A DNA stretch of 64,000 bases. Origin: Procambarus clarkii. Taxonomy: Eukaryota; Arthropoda; Malacostraca; Decapoda; Cambaridae. The stretch's first letter is position 1. Every line of letters begins with the position of its first letter. Shown in pieces: positions 40,973-56,193 of this stretch. The translations under genes and the position numbers were made by a program. Where the stretch lies: positions 15,766,841 through 15,830,840 of the forward strand of contig NC_091228.1 of assembly GCF_040958095.1 (NCBI RefSeq), in the 5' to 3' direction. The notes under the pieces are model-generated. The model was not told the DNA's origin, ran no database searches, and saw nothing but the letters and a program-made list of their open reading frames with translations.

Positions 40973-42864
40973 ATGGAGGAGAAGGAGAAGAGTAGTGGTG
41001 CAGAGGAGGAGGAGGGTAGTGGTGCAGAGGAGGAGGAGGGTAGTGGTGCAGAGGAGGAGAGTAGTGGTGCAGAGGAGGAGGGTAGTGGTGCAGAGGAGGA
41101 GGAGGGTCGTGGTGCAGAGGAGGAGGAGGGTAGTGGTGCAAAGGAGGGGTAGTGGTGCAAAGGAGGAGGAGGGTAGTGGTGCAGAGGAGGAGGAGGGTCA
41201 TGGTGCAGAGGAGGAGGAGGGTAGTGGTGCAGAGGAGGGGTAGTGGTGCAGAGGAGGAGGAGGGTAGTGCTGCAGAGGAGGAGGAGGGTAGTGGTGCAGA
41301 GGAGGAGGAGAGTAGTGGTGCAGAGGAGGAGAAGTGTAGTGGAGCAGAGAAGGAGGAGGGTAGTGGTGCAGAGGAGGAGGAGGGTAGTGGTGCAGAGGAG
41401 GAGGAGGGTAGTGGTGCAGAGGAGGAGGAGGGTAGTGGGGCAGAGGAGAAGTGTAGTGGAGCAGAGGAGGAGGAGGGTAGTGGTGCAGAGGAGGGGGAGG
41501 GTAGTGGGGCAGAGGAGGAGTAGGGTAGTGTTGCAAAGGAGGAGGGTAGTGGTGAAGAGGAGGAGGAGAAGGAGGAGGGTAATGGTGCAGAGGAGGAGGA
41601 GGGTAGTGGTGCAGAGAAGGAGGAAGGTAGTGGTGCAGAGGAGGAGGAGGGTAGTGGTGCAGAGGAGAAGTGTAGTGGAGCAGAGGAGGAGGAGGGTAGT
41701 GGTGCAGAGGAGGAGGAGGTAGTGGTTCAGAAGAGGAGGATGAGGGTAGTGGTGCAGAGGAGGGGGAGGGTAGTGGTGCAGAGGAGGAGGAGGGTAGTGA
41801 TGCAGAGGAGGAGGAGGATAGCGGTGCAGAGAAGGAGGATAGTGGTACAGAGGAGGAGGGTTGTGGTGCAGAGGAAGAGGAGGGTAGTGATGCAAAGGAG
41901 GAGGGTAATGGTGCAGAGAGGAGGGTTGTGGTGCAGAGGCGGAGGAGGGTAGTGATGCAGAAAAGGAGGAGGGTAGTGGTGCAGAGGAAGTGGAGGAGGA
42001 GGGTAGTGGTGCAGAGGAGGAGAAGGGTAGTGGTGCAGAGAAGGAGGAGGAGGAGGGTAGTGGTGCAGAGGAGGAGAAGGGTAGTGGTGCAGAGAAGGAG
42101 GAGGAGGAGGGTAGTGGTGCAGAGGAGGAGGAGGAGGAGGGTAGTGGTGCTTAGGAGGAGGAGGGTAGTAGTGCAGAGGAGGAGGAGGGAAGTGGTGCAG
42201 AGGAGGATGAGGGTTGTGGTGCAGAGGAGGAGGAGGGTAGTAGTGCAGAGGAGGAGGAGGGAAGTGGTGCAGAGGAGGATGAGGGTTGTGGTGCAGAGGA
42301 GGAGGAGGGTAGTGATGGAGAGGAGGATGAGGGTAGTGGTGCAGAGGAGGAGGAGGGTAGTGATGCAGAAGAGGAGGAGGGTAGTGGAGCAGAGGAAAAG
42401 GGTAGTGGTGCAAAGGAGGAGGGTAATGGTGCAGAAAGCAGGGTTTTGGCGCAGAGGAGGAGGAGGGTAGTGGTGCAGAGAGGAGGGTTCTGGGGCAGAG
42501 GAGGAGGAAGGTAGTGGTGAAGAGGAGGAGGAGGTTAGTGGAGCAGAGGAAAAGGGTAGTGGTGCAAAGGAGGAGGGTAATGGTGCAGAGAGCAGGGTTT
42601 TGGCGCAGAGGAGGAGGAGGGTAGTGGTGCAGAGGAGTAGGAGGGTAGTAATGCAGAGAGAAAGGAGGGTAGTGATGCAGAGGAGGAGGAGGGTAGTGGT
42701 ACAGAGGACGAGGAAGGTAGTGGTGCAGAGGAGAAGGGTAGTGGTGCAGAGAAGAAGGAGGGTAGTGGTGCAGAGGAGGAGGAGGGTAGTGGTACAGAGG
42801 AGGAGGAGGGTAGTGGTGCAGAGGAGGAGGAGGGTAGTGGTACAGAGGAGGAGGAGGGTAGTGG
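40973..42864. repeat. 24-bp minisatellite, left part
   Basis: Unit: GTAGTGGTGCAGAGGAGGAG followed by GAGG, varying by whole GAG triplets (21, 24, 27 and longer). The plus strand is purine-rich. Since length changes are mostly multiples of 3, all six frames stay open for hundreds of codons. The array is cut at 42864 by the Gypsy element and resumes at 56194. Confidence 0.97.
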
Positions 42865-44684
<1,820 letters not shown>

Positions 44685-46405
44685 TATCCCCCAATGTCCC
44701 GGTTTAAGAAAAACCGTGGGCGAGGAACTCGAACATGGCTTTTCTTATCCCAGACCATAAAGGAACTAGCACATGCCTCGAAAAAAAATAGCTACCCTAT
44801 CTAAATATATACATCTCACAGTCGAGAAATATTTATAAAGACTCTCAACAATAACAGTTACCATGGTAACTCAAAATCCAGGCTGACCATACCTGCATGG
44901 CAGCCCATCAATCCTCTCAGATGACCAATCAACATTTGAAAAAAAATAACACAATTTATAATGACCAATTAAATTTATATTGGAACCATCTTTCCGCTGG
45001 TTCCCCAGTTCACCAGAGTCTACACAAAAATTTTCGTTCATAACTTATTTTCTCTGTAACGGTGAACACCAAGTTTTCTGAACTTAAAAACAATTACATA
45101 TATATTGTATATACAAATTAACAAAGTCTTTATTCCCGACGAGTCCGTTGTCCCGATGTTGTTGACTCGCCCATTGCTGTATTCTTGCTGTAGTTCTGCA
45201 ACGATGCGTCGTGTTCTTCACCAACGATGTTCTTCAGCTGGCTTCAGTTGTTGTGAGAAGAGATCTACTCCCCTCCTGACTAGAGTCTTCAATGATCTAG
45301 TCCACAATCCGCAGTACATCCGCGCTGCTGGTCCCTACTTCCGGGTCGTCGACGAGGCGATGACGTCGGTGTTGACAGCGATGATTGACTTGCTGTCCGG
45401 TCACAGGGGGAACTCTGGCGTACCTGGGTTCCATCTTCTTGTAAGATGTTGTCGCCTGCTGAACGTCTGCTGGCGATGTTCTGTCTGCCGCATACATGTT
45501 GCCTTCCTGGGAGTACTGAGACGTTGACAACAGACGAGGTCTTGCTTGATGAGTGAACAGCTCCAGTTCGTTGAGGCGGGGTGGGCGTGGCGGCAGAACC
45601 CTCGGGTTCCGGCTCCAGCTCTTGGGTTCCATCCACTTACAGGTGTTTCTTCTGCTACGTCGTACTAGGCCTTTACGACTTTCTTCGTTATCCCATCATG
45701 CACATGATTGTAGGCCCAAGATGCAAATCGTGCATCCGCGTTGGCGTATCATGCACACTCTAGACGGAACGTGCTGTTCTTACGTAGCCACCAAGTTTCA
45801 CATCTTGTTTCTCGGCGCATCAGAAACCTCAGGAGTGGGCAAGACCTTGTGTAATCCCGCAACCGTTGCCCAATCCACTCCGTTGTTCTTGGCAGTTCAT
45901 TTCCGGTCACCGGTGTTCTTTATAGCAAGGCAGGTGACCTCATTAATGTCTCGTCTGATATGTTGAATCAGTCCTCCATATGACAGCTAGTGTTGGCAGT
46001 TCCATAACCTCATTAAGTGATGAGGTGTTGGCTGTGACCTTGACTTGTAGCCGCCCCCACCATGGCAGGTACCACTAACAAGGGTGGGGGAGAGGGATGG
46101 AGGGGGTGATGTAGTGTGACCCGTCCTGTCCCTCGGGAACTAAACCTGGTTCCCGCCAGACAATAGCGGTGACATGCTACTCTGGCCTCCGTTGTAGAGA
46201 TGGGATATGGCCGACAGTGTGGCAATGTGAGCAGACCTGGGAAAAGAAACATTCATAACTCATGTCTGGTGGAGACCTGGATCTGCCCTGGAGGTTTTAA
46301 GAGAGATAACTCCTCCAGGGTAGGTAAAGGTACGTCACTCTTGACTAAGCACCTACAGTACAATTCTTTGCCTCTACCTATAACTCAGATGACAGCTTAC
46401 CTCAG
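44685..46405 (-). other. Gypsy 3' spacer between integrase and 3' LTR
   Basis: 1.7 kb without recognised domain. Both strands have frames of 60-140 codons between 45100 and 45970, none with known motifs; one minus frame (45636-45289) is Pro/Ser/Arg-rich. No membrane-type or envelope-like segment was seen. Confidence 0.5.
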
Positions 46406-46747
46406 TTACTGTGCGCGAGATCTGGTGACCATAGGGTGACCAGGCCTAACTTGGCTACTAAGTAAGGATGATAGGATGTCATCATCCTCCTCTGATTGAG
46501 CATCAGGAATAACCATTCCCTCCACTCTCTCGGGAATTGGAATTGCTGAAGGTAATTCCAGTTCTTTCCTTGCTACATAAAGTTTCAATTTATTTATATG
46601 GATGGTTCTTTCAACCTGGTCTTCAAATATACCCTTAATTATGAAATTTACTGGGCCTAGTTTCTTAATAACTCTATAAGGGCCTCGCCATCTAGCTGCT
46701 AACTTCCTACTCTGATTGGCGGGCGCTGACTCATTCAACCGCATCAC
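46406..46747 (-). pseudogene. Gypsy integrase C-terminal domain
   Basis: The minus frame reads KLAARWRGPYRVIKKLGPVN and HINKLKLYVARKE, the DNA-binding C-terminal end of Ty3/Gypsy integrases, then an acidic tail ending VTRSRAQ and a stop. It is out of frame with the catalytic core because of an indel near 46740. Confidence 0.85.
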
Positions 46748-47270
46748 TACGCATCACAACCTCTTTCAATCTTAATGGTTGTACCTGCTTATCATAATAA
46801 TGGGCATACCGTGTCCTTGCTTTCTTTGATGCTTCAGCTGCTATCCTCCATGCATTCTTCATCTTGGTGAGGATTTCTGAAGGATAATCCTCTCCATAAC
46901 TAATAGTATGTCTGTTAAGCAGACCTGACGCAAAATTACACGAGTGTCCAGTAAACAGCAAGAGTGGTTGAGTATTTATTGACTGGTGCATTGCGGTGTT
47001 TAGTGCAAACTGAACAAAGAGCAACTGTTCATCCCAAGTGGCCGGGTCATTCTCTGCTAAAATGGCAAGCATATCCTTCACCGTTCTATTAGTTCGTTCC
47101 ACCATGCCGTTCGTGTGGGGATGGTATGCTGTTGTTAGCGCTGTTGTTGTTTCTAAGAGTTTACATACTTCCTGAAATAAGCTACCAATAAACTCCTGTC
47201 CCCTGTCAGATACTAGAACTTTAGGCGGACCGAACACAGTAACAAACCTAGCTAAAAATGCATCTGCCAC
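46731..47270 (-). pseudogene. Gypsy integrase catalytic core
   Basis: Contains VSDRGQEF (second Asp) and HTNGMVERTNRTVKDML (Glu) of the DDE triad, then QFALNTAMHQS. The first Asp (GADLIDL) is in the preceding frame near 47385. A frameshift near 47270-47285 separates the two. Integrase joins element ends to host DNA; here it is broken. Confidence 0.87.
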
Positions 47271-48859
47271 TGTTTGGGGTCTTTCCTGGGAAGGGCTACT
47301 AGAGTGGTATACCTGGACAGATGGTCCACTAGAACTAGCGCATATCTGTTGCCTGAATTGCTGCTATGTAAATCAATTAAATCAGCCCCCACCCGATCCA
47401 AGGGTTCTGCTATCTCTGAGAATTCCTGGAGTGGGGCTTGTACTTTAGGAGTACCTTTGCGTCGTTGACAGTTCCCACATGACCTGACGTACTTAATTAC
47501 ATGTGATAATAACCCTGGGAAATAAAATAATGACTTGGCCTTTGTGTAAGTTTTGTATACTCCCGGGTGACCTGCAATCTTTGACGCATGCGCAAGTTTT
47601 AATGCTGAAGGCTTTAATGCGTCAGGGATAACTAGCTGAAACAACGCCCTGTCTTTCTGGGCATTTACATGGTACAACACTCCTTCTTTGAGTGCAAAGT
47701 CATTTAAAGAGGTACTTTGTTTTCTCGAAGGATATTTCCCACCTTCCAGATGTTCAATAATTTCCTTCCATCGCTGTTCCATCATCTGAAGTTCTCTCAT
47801 TTTATCGCTCGCAATCGTTTCAATGTTTACATTCATATTGATGGTGGCAATGTTCCTACTTAACGCATCAGGAACAACATGAGATGGACCAGGCTTATAC
47901 AATATCTGAAACGAGTGTGCTGACAGTTCGTGACCCCACCTTGTCATTCTCGGGCAACGTGTCTTTTTCTTAAAAATATGGGTCAATGCTCGATGATCAG
48001 TATAAATTATGAAGTGACACTGAAACAAATAAGGCTCAAAATACCTGACACTCTCTACTACAGCTAAAGCTTCCTTGTCAGTGGCTGAGTACCTTACTTC
48101 CGGTCCTTTCACTTTCCTACTAAAGTAAGCTACCGGGTGCGGGTTGTTCTCCGAGTCACGCTGAATTAAACAGCCACCTATGGCAATGCCGCTTGCATCA
48201 GTGTGGACTTCCCAATCTTTCTTAAAGTTAGGAATTGCTAAAACTGGAGTAGTACTCAATTGTGATTTTAACTTCTCAAAAGCCTCATCATGCTCTCGGG
48301 TCCATACAAACTTAACATTTTTCTTAGTGAGATTCGTCAGTGAAGCTGACGTTCTCGCAAAACCTTCTATGTGTCGACGGAAATACCCAGCTGCACCCAG
48401 AAATCTTCTCACGTCCTTTGCTGTCTTTGGTGTTGGCATTTCAGCAATAGCGCGACAAGAGTCCGGGTCAGGGCGTATTCCATCTGTGCTTACCTGAAAA
48501 CCCAGAAACTTGAATTTCTGAGCCGCCAGGGTACACTTTTGGGCGTTCAATTTGAACCCCGCCTTATTCAACAGCGACAAGGTCTCTGTCAAATCATGGA
48601 GGTGTTCGTCAAAAGTTCTAGAGTACACTACAACATCATCAAGGTACGCCAATGAGTGCCTACCAAGAACAGGGCTTAGAATATAATTTATCGCCCTCTG
48701 AAAAGATGAAGGAGCTGTTTTTAATCCAAATGGCATACGCTTGAAATGGTAAGTCCGCACACCATCCGAAAATGCTGTTTTTTCTGTCTTGCCTTGCAAC
48801 TGGTATGACCCAATACGCTGACTTTGCGTCAAGTGTCGAGAAGTACTTAGCTGTGCCAA
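47252..48859 (-). pseudogene. Gypsy RT C-terminal half, RNase H and integrase zinc domain
   Basis: From 48859: FKRMPFGLKTAPSSFQRAIN, then LAYLDDVVVYS (intact RT catalytic YLDD), GFQVSTDGIRPD, ADVRRFLG-type thumb; RNase H has VHTDASGIAIGGCL, ATDKEALAVV and IYTDHRALTHIF; integrase begins with the H...H...CGNCQRRKG zinc motif near 47560-47460. Open for over 500 codons. A shift near 48800 separates it from the RT start. Confidence 0.9.
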
Positions 48860-49390
48860 ACTGGTCTATGATTTCCTGAATGAGAGGCAGAGGATAAGCG
48901 TCCGCTGTTGTCACTTCGTTCACTTTACGGTAATCTACACAGAACCTGTAACTACCATCAGGTTTGCGTACTAGCACTACTGGGGAAAGCCACGGTGACG
49001 TGCTCTCTTCTATAACGCCCTGTCTCATCATCTTTCTACACTCATCTCTAATAAGTTGTTTCGCCTGCTCTGGGAGTCTCCATTGACGTGTTTGGGCCGG
49101 AGGATTATCACCTGTTGGAATGGTGTGTTCGACTTGAGGCAGGTAGCCTATTTCCTCATCCTCGGTCGCAAATAACCTAGGAAATTTACGGAGGACTTCC
49201 CGTACCTGTTTACGTTCAGCAGGTGACATATGAGTCAAATCTAGAGCAGTTATTAATTTATCCACCATTTCCTTATCTTGAGGAGATAACGAGGTTTCTT
49301 TACCGATCTTACTGTGTGACTCCTCGTCTCTTACGTTCAATGCGCTACATTGCGCTGTTACAGTCAATGTTTGTGTGGTATCTGACTATT
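48800..49390 (-). pseudogene. Gypsy RT N-terminal half
   Basis: Contains VEHTIPTGD, RKMMRQGVIEESTSPWLSPV, VLVRKPDGSYRFCVDYRKVN (RT motif 1-2) and YFSTLDAKSAYW (first catalytic Asp). After this the correct continuation is in the next frame. An upstream acidic stretch links it to the protease. Confidence 0.88.
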
Positions 49391-50044
49391 ATTTATTTTA
49401 AATTTACCACAATTCCTTGTGTCAGACTATCGCCTACCCTAAAGCGATAAGGTTTGTGAGAGAGGTTGACCACTGGTATTATCGCACCTTTGTCATGATC
49501 AGATACCAGAGTATATGGTATCATCAACTTATCAATTCTGCCAGCTACCTGAAGGGTACTTCCGGGTTGAATGTTTCTTCCTACGGCGACTTTAATAAAC
49601 TTAAATGACCGTGGTGGACATACTTGTCTGTGTACAGCATGTAGTCTACATGTTTTCTTGTCAGGGTCTTGAAGAGACTTGAACAATTGATTAGGAAGGT
49701 TTACATATTTAGGTGCTCGTTGAATTGAAGCAATTATGGGAGGGTGATCAGTTAACTTTACTGGGAAAGACACAGATCCCAACTGTAGCCTACTGTGTCT
49801 TGCTCCCTTCTCCGATGTCAAAGAATACGTAAATCGTTTCAAAAAATCCATGCCTAACAATATATCACCAGGGAATGTTACATTATCCACCACAGTACAC
49901 TCATGGATACAAGGTTTATCTTTTTCAATGTTAAAAGTTAAAATACATTTTCCCAGAACGTCAAAATGTTGACCATTGACAGCTGTTAATTGTGCACCCC
50001 CTTCCTTAAGGCGCACCTGACTGAAGGTCCTAAATGAGTCCATC
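49391..50044 (-). pseudogene. Gypsy protease, part downstream of the CR1 insertion, with linker to RT
   Basis: Reads FSQVRLKEGGAQLTAVNG and DILLGMDFLKRF, the second half of a retropepsin (flap side and ILG.DFL motif), then a linker. The catalytic half lies beyond the inserted CR1 at 52649. The insertion splits the enzyme between the two halves. Confidence 0.85.
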
Positions 50045-50049
50045 TTAAT

Positions 50050-52643
50050 AAGAACATAAGAACATAAGAACAAAGGTAACTGCAGAAGGCCTATTGGCCC
50101 ATACGAGGCAGCTCCTATTCTATAACCACCCAATCCCACTCATATACTTGTCCAACCCGTGCTTGAAACAATCGAGGGACCCCACCTCCACAATGTTACG
50201 CGGCAATTGGTTCCACAAATCAACAACCCTGTTACTGAACCAGTATTTACCCAAGTCTTTCCTAAATCTAAACTTATCCAATTTATATCCATTGTTTCGT
50301 GTTCTGTCCTGTGTTGATACTTTTAATACCCTATTAATATCCCCGCGGTTATGTCCATTCATCCACTTGTAAACCTCTATCATGTCACCCCTAACTCTTC
50401 GCCTTTCCAGTGAATGCAACTTAAGCTTTGTTAATCTTTCTTCATATGAAAGATTTCTAATTTGGGGAATTAACTTAGTCATCCTACGCTGGACACGTTC
50501 AAGTGAATTTATATCCATTCTATAATATGGCGACCAAAACTGAACTGCATAATCTAAATGGGGCCTAACTAGAGCAAGATATAGCTTGAGAACCACACCA
50601 GGTGTCTTGTTACTAACGCTGCGATTAATAAATCCAAGTGTCCGATTTGCCTTATTACGAACATTTATGCATTGATCCTTTTGTTTTAAATTCTTACTAA
50701 TCATAACTCCCAGATCCCTTTCGCAATCCGACTTCGCAATCACAACACCATCTAGCTCGTATCTTGTAACTCTATCATCATTACCTAACCTCAGAACTTT
50801 ACATTTATCAGCATTAAACTGCATCTGCCAATCCTTTGACCATTTCAAAACCCTATCTAGATCAACTTGAAGTGATAGTGAGTCCTCCTCCGAATTAATT
50901 TCCCTACCGATTTTCGTATCATCGGCAAATTTGCAAATGTTGCTACTCAAACCTGAATCTAAATCATTTATATATATTATAAACAACAGAGGTCCCAGGA
51001 CAGAGCCTTGGGGCACTCCACTTACAACATTTTCCCACTCTGACTTGATTCCATTTATACTAACTCTCTGTTTCCTTTGGTATAGCCATGCCCTAATCCA
51101 GCTTAATATAGCACCCCCAATACCATGAGACTCTATTTTTTTAATCAGTCTTTCATGTGGCACTGTATCAAAAGCTTTGCTAAAATCAAGGTATACAACA
51201 TCGCAATCCTTACCACTATCAACTGCCTCAACAATGCTAGAATAAAAAGATAACAAATTTGTTAAACATGAACGGCCATTTATAAAACCATGTTGCGACT
51301 CAATTATTAATTTATGTTTTTCAAGATGAAGACGAATTTTATTTGCTATTATAGATTCGAGTAACTTTCCCACAATAGACGTTAGGCTAATTGGTCGATA
51401 GTTAGACGCAAGTGATCTATCTCCTTTCTTAAAAACTGGTATCACATTAGCAACTTTCCAAAACTCTGGCACTCTGCCTGACTCTATTGATTTATTAAAT
51501 ATGGTTGACAGTGGGTCACAAAGCTCCTCTTTGCATTCTTTAAGCACCCTAGCAAACACTTCATCCGGCCCTGGGGATTTGTTTGGTTTGAGTTTTACTA
51601 TTTGTTTAAGAACATCCTCCCTGGTAACTGCTAAACTCGTCAACCTGTCCTCGTCCCCACCCACATAGACTTGTTCGGCTGAAGGCATATTGTTAAGTTC
51701 TTCTTTAGTAAATACAGATACAAAATATTTATTAAAAATACTACTCATCTCTTCATCACTATCTGTTATTTGACCTGTCTCAGTTTTTAATGGACCTATC
51801 CTTTCCCTAGTCTTAGTACGATATAACTGAAAAAACCCTTTAGGATTTGTCTTTGCTTGCCCTGCTATGCGAACTTCATAGTTTCTTTTTGCTTTCCTTA
51901 TCTCTTTTTTAACATTTCTAACCAGTTGTACGAATTCCTGTTCTAAAGTGACCTCCCCATTTTTAATCCTTTTGTACCAAGCTCTCTTTTTACCTATAAG
52001 GTTCTTCAAATTCTTTGTTATCCACTTTGGGTCATTAGTATACGATCTATTCAATTTGTATGGTATACTACGTTCCTGTGCTTTGTTTAGAATATTCTTA
52101 AATAAGTTATATATTGAATCCACATCGAAATCCCCATTTAAGTCACCTATCGCTGGGTTCATGTCTCGCTCCAAGACCGGCCCACACCCCATACCCAAGC
52201 CTTTCCAATCAATTTGACCCAAAAAATTTCTTAGGCTATTAAAATCAGCTTTTCGAAAATCTGGCACTTAAACAGAATTTTCTCCTACTGGTCTATTCCA
52301 TTCTATGCTAAATCTGATTTCTTTGTGATCACTGCTCCCTAGCTCACTCCCTATTTCGATGTCATTAATTTGCGTTTCCCTGTTAGTTAACACTAAATCT
52401 AAAATATTATTTTCCCGTGTTGGTTCCTTAATGTGTTGCGTAAGAAAGCAATCGTCAATTAATTCTAGAAAATCTTCTGCTTCACTATTCCCTGTTTTGT
52501 TCAACCAGTTTGTTCCGCTAAAATTAAAGTCACCCATGACATAAATACTGTTAGATCTAGATGCTCTAGATATTTCATCCCATAGATGCTTTGCTTCCAT
52601 TCTGTCTAAATTTGGTGGCCTATATATTACTCCTATTATAATA
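50050..52643 (-). mobile_element. CR1-like element, 5'-truncated (2.6 kb), inserted in the Gypsy protease; 5-bp target duplication
   Basis: TTAAT at 50045-50049 and at 52644-52648 brackets it. The 3' end has the TTCTTATG 8-base repeats (50050-50075). It starts within the endonuclease and carries all of RT. It is almost identical to 9029-13067 over the shared part and is the least damaged CR1 copy in the window. Confidence 0.93.
50120..52643 (-). pseudogene. CR1-like ORF2 (end of endonuclease, RT complete), one stop
   Basis: From 52267 to 50120 the frame is open for 715 codons: linker, SPGPDEV, NYRPISLTSIVGK, DFSKAFDTVPHERL, GVPQGSVLGPLLF, KFADDTKIG (both Asp kept), thumb and C-terminus ending YMSGIGWL. 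The endonuclease part (52643-52268: YVMGDFNFSG, SSDHKEIRF) is in the same frame but separated by TAA at 52266-52268, a single substitution in a Lys codon. The 5' part of the endonuclease is absent, so the copy cannot move, although its RT looks intact. Confidence 0.9.
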
Positions 52644-52648
52644 TTAAT

Positions 52649-52747
52649 GATGGTTACCTGACTACCAGTGTCCAGGAATGCAGTCAACCTCTTCCCGCAC
52701 ACCCTCACTTCAAAAGTGGGCCGCCCTTCCTCCTTGGGGGCCTTATC
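52649..52747 (-). pseudogene. Gypsy protease, catalytic half
   Basis: Reads VCGKRLTAFLDTGSQVTII, with the DTG active site of retropepsins, and is then interrupted by the CR1. It follows the gag stop within a few bases in another frame, so the element probably used frameshifting or re-initiation to make pol. Confidence 0.87.
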
Positions 52748-54227
52748 TCATAATTCCTCCTTACTATTGGGGCAGTCATCTCGTTTGTGGCCTCGTCCGC
52801 CACAACTCCAACACCTGGGGTCATAAGTGTAGTACCAGTGAGGAGGCGGGCCTGCTCTATGATGCCCTCCCCTCTGGTTGCTAGAAGAGTTACCTACACT
52901 TTCCTTAACACGATGCGAATTGTTCGTATCTACCGCTTGGACATAAGAGGATTGTCTAGTTTCAGTTGTATCCTTACACTGCCCCTGAATGTTCTGCAAG
53001 TCCGTAGCGTACTCTATTAAGCTGTAGTAATCCATCGTTACACTTGCAGCTGAAACGTGAGCTCCAAGTGTCCCGGGGATTGACATACACAACAGTTGTT
53101 TAGCCTTCTGACTAATTCTCAGCTCATCGTATCCTAATTCATGCCTCAAGTCACGCACTCTACGCAATATGCCAGTTCCAAAGTCCTTGAGAGTTTCGTT
53201 TGGGCCTCGTTTTAAACTAGCTAAATACCTATTAGCTGTTTCCTCTGTTATTTTCTCTTTATATCGTCTCTTAATTGCTAACACAAACTCTGGCCATGTT
53301 TGCAAATATTGAAACTCCTGGTCCTGCATTATTGAACCATTAGGGTCTATGCAAGCTCCCGCTGCTAAATTTATTTTCACCCAGTCATCCTGGGCAGCTG
53401 ACAAACATGAACCTACTGGCCCTAGCCAGTCGTCTATTTTCCGGTTACGTTCCACTATGTTTGTCGGTAACTCTTTGCAAATTAGTTTGGGTAACACTGG
53501 TCTAGGCAATGAGAATGATGAAAATGGGGGCTGACGCATACCATGAGACGCAGGGGGCATGGAGTGTAGATGTTGGCAATGGTTAGGGAAGGGCTGGTAA
53601 TGGGTAGGGAAGGGTTGGTGTAAGGTAGGGTTATAGTGATGGTCAGGTGGGGGGGAGGGTTGGGTGGGGTGATGGTGTGAGGTAGGGGATTCTAGGGGTT
53701 GGTTCTGGGCAAGGCATGGGATGGTAGAAGAGGGTTTGGTCGTCTGACCAAGGTTGGGGTTGCGAGGGGGGAGAGGTGGGGTGGTATTGGTGGGGACAGT
53801 CACCTGACCGGACCCATGGGTGGACCCCTGGGTAGGCGTATGTAAGCGCCCTGCCGGAAGGTTCACATATAGGGGTTCAGAGAGGCGCTTCCTAATTTCT
53901 GAGGATGGGTAAGGTGGGAGGGGGGGGTGGTTGGGGAGGGGTATGTGGGGAAGGTGCAGGCCGCCGCGCACCTGGGGTGTTGGGTTGGGGGGTCGGTCTG
54001 CGAGGAAGTGGGGGAGGGGTGATGTCATTAGGCTGCTGAGTATCAGGGGGGGACAAAGGACGGCTACCCAGCATGTGACCTGATGTGACCCCATCACCTG
54101 CACCTTGTGGGTCGTCACCTGACTCCTGAACCGTGCTATCCACTTGGACAGCCTGTCTCGGCTGTACTGCTTGAAGGTCCCGTTGGCTAAGCCCTCCCTG
54201 ACTCCTTAAAGTCCTATCTGAGCTCAT
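52748..54227 (-). pseudogene. Gypsy gag (capsid and zinc knuckle), one frameshift
   Basis: The start ATG is at 54227 (SSDRTLRSQGGLSQ). The N-terminal third is Pro-rich. A G run at 53919-53927 (plus strand) breaks the frame; the second frame goes on to 52748 with the capsid region (DDWLGPVGSCLSAAQDDWVK, YLQTWPEFVLAIKRRY, YLASLKRGPNETLKDF) and a CCHC knuckle CWSCGGRGHKRDDC close to the end. Gag forms the particle that holds element RNA. No envelope-type signal. Confidence 0.88.
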
Positions 54228-54954
54228 GATGCCAATAAACTACGTCCGAACGACTAGTTCACCGGACTAGCGCTGACCCAAAAATGTTGAAAAAAATTAA
54301 AAAAAAAATCTTTGGAACTAACAATAATTCCCTGAGAACAATACAAAAAAACTCACAACGTCGTTATAAATAGCCCCTTTTACTTAACAAGGAAGGTAAT
54401 TTCAATGTCACTTCTAAACAAAACAAAAAAACTACTTAGTTTTCAATCTGCCTGCTCTTATGACAGATAATAATCGATATTACTTTCACCGCGTTGAGAC
54501 AATTTCTCCTACGCGATACCACTACACAATTTCCCACGCACTATTCATTAACAATAATTCACTGATAGAAACTATTTGTACTTCCTATCGAGAAACTGTA
54601 ATTACTGCTCGTATGAGCTTAACTCTTACTCCTTAAACCTACAGCCACATCACGTGACCCAGAGTGTTTCCCTAGCTTCTCCGCCGGTCAACAACTCAAA
54701 ACTTTTGCCACTCCTGTGACCAGACTTCAAACGCCAGGCGTCCCTAGACGTGAGTCAACTGACACACTAGTCCACACTAGCATGCTGTACAATACCAGTA
54801 CACCTCAGATTATCGTGTTCAAATGGAGTAAACAGTCAATCGCGATAATTTGAACAGAACCACCACTTAAACCTACTTAATAGCTACACCGAACGGCACA
54901 AGACGCGTGAGCCTGAACACTGTAAAACAATGTTCACCACCGCTAAGCCACCAT
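54228..54954 (-). other. Gypsy 5' leader with primer-binding site next to the LTR
   Basis: Immediately inside the 5' LTR the minus strand reads TGGTGGCTTAGCGGTGG (54953-54937), starting TGG as a tRNA primer-binding site should. I cannot say which tRNA fits. The rest of the leader is AT-rich and non-coding. Confidence 0.6.

Positions 54955-56193
<1,239 letters not shown>

Noticed and set aside
45105..45966. Possible envelope or extra gene in the Gypsy 3' spacer
   Set aside because: Frames on both strands are short, share no motifs with known families and show no signal or membrane segment.
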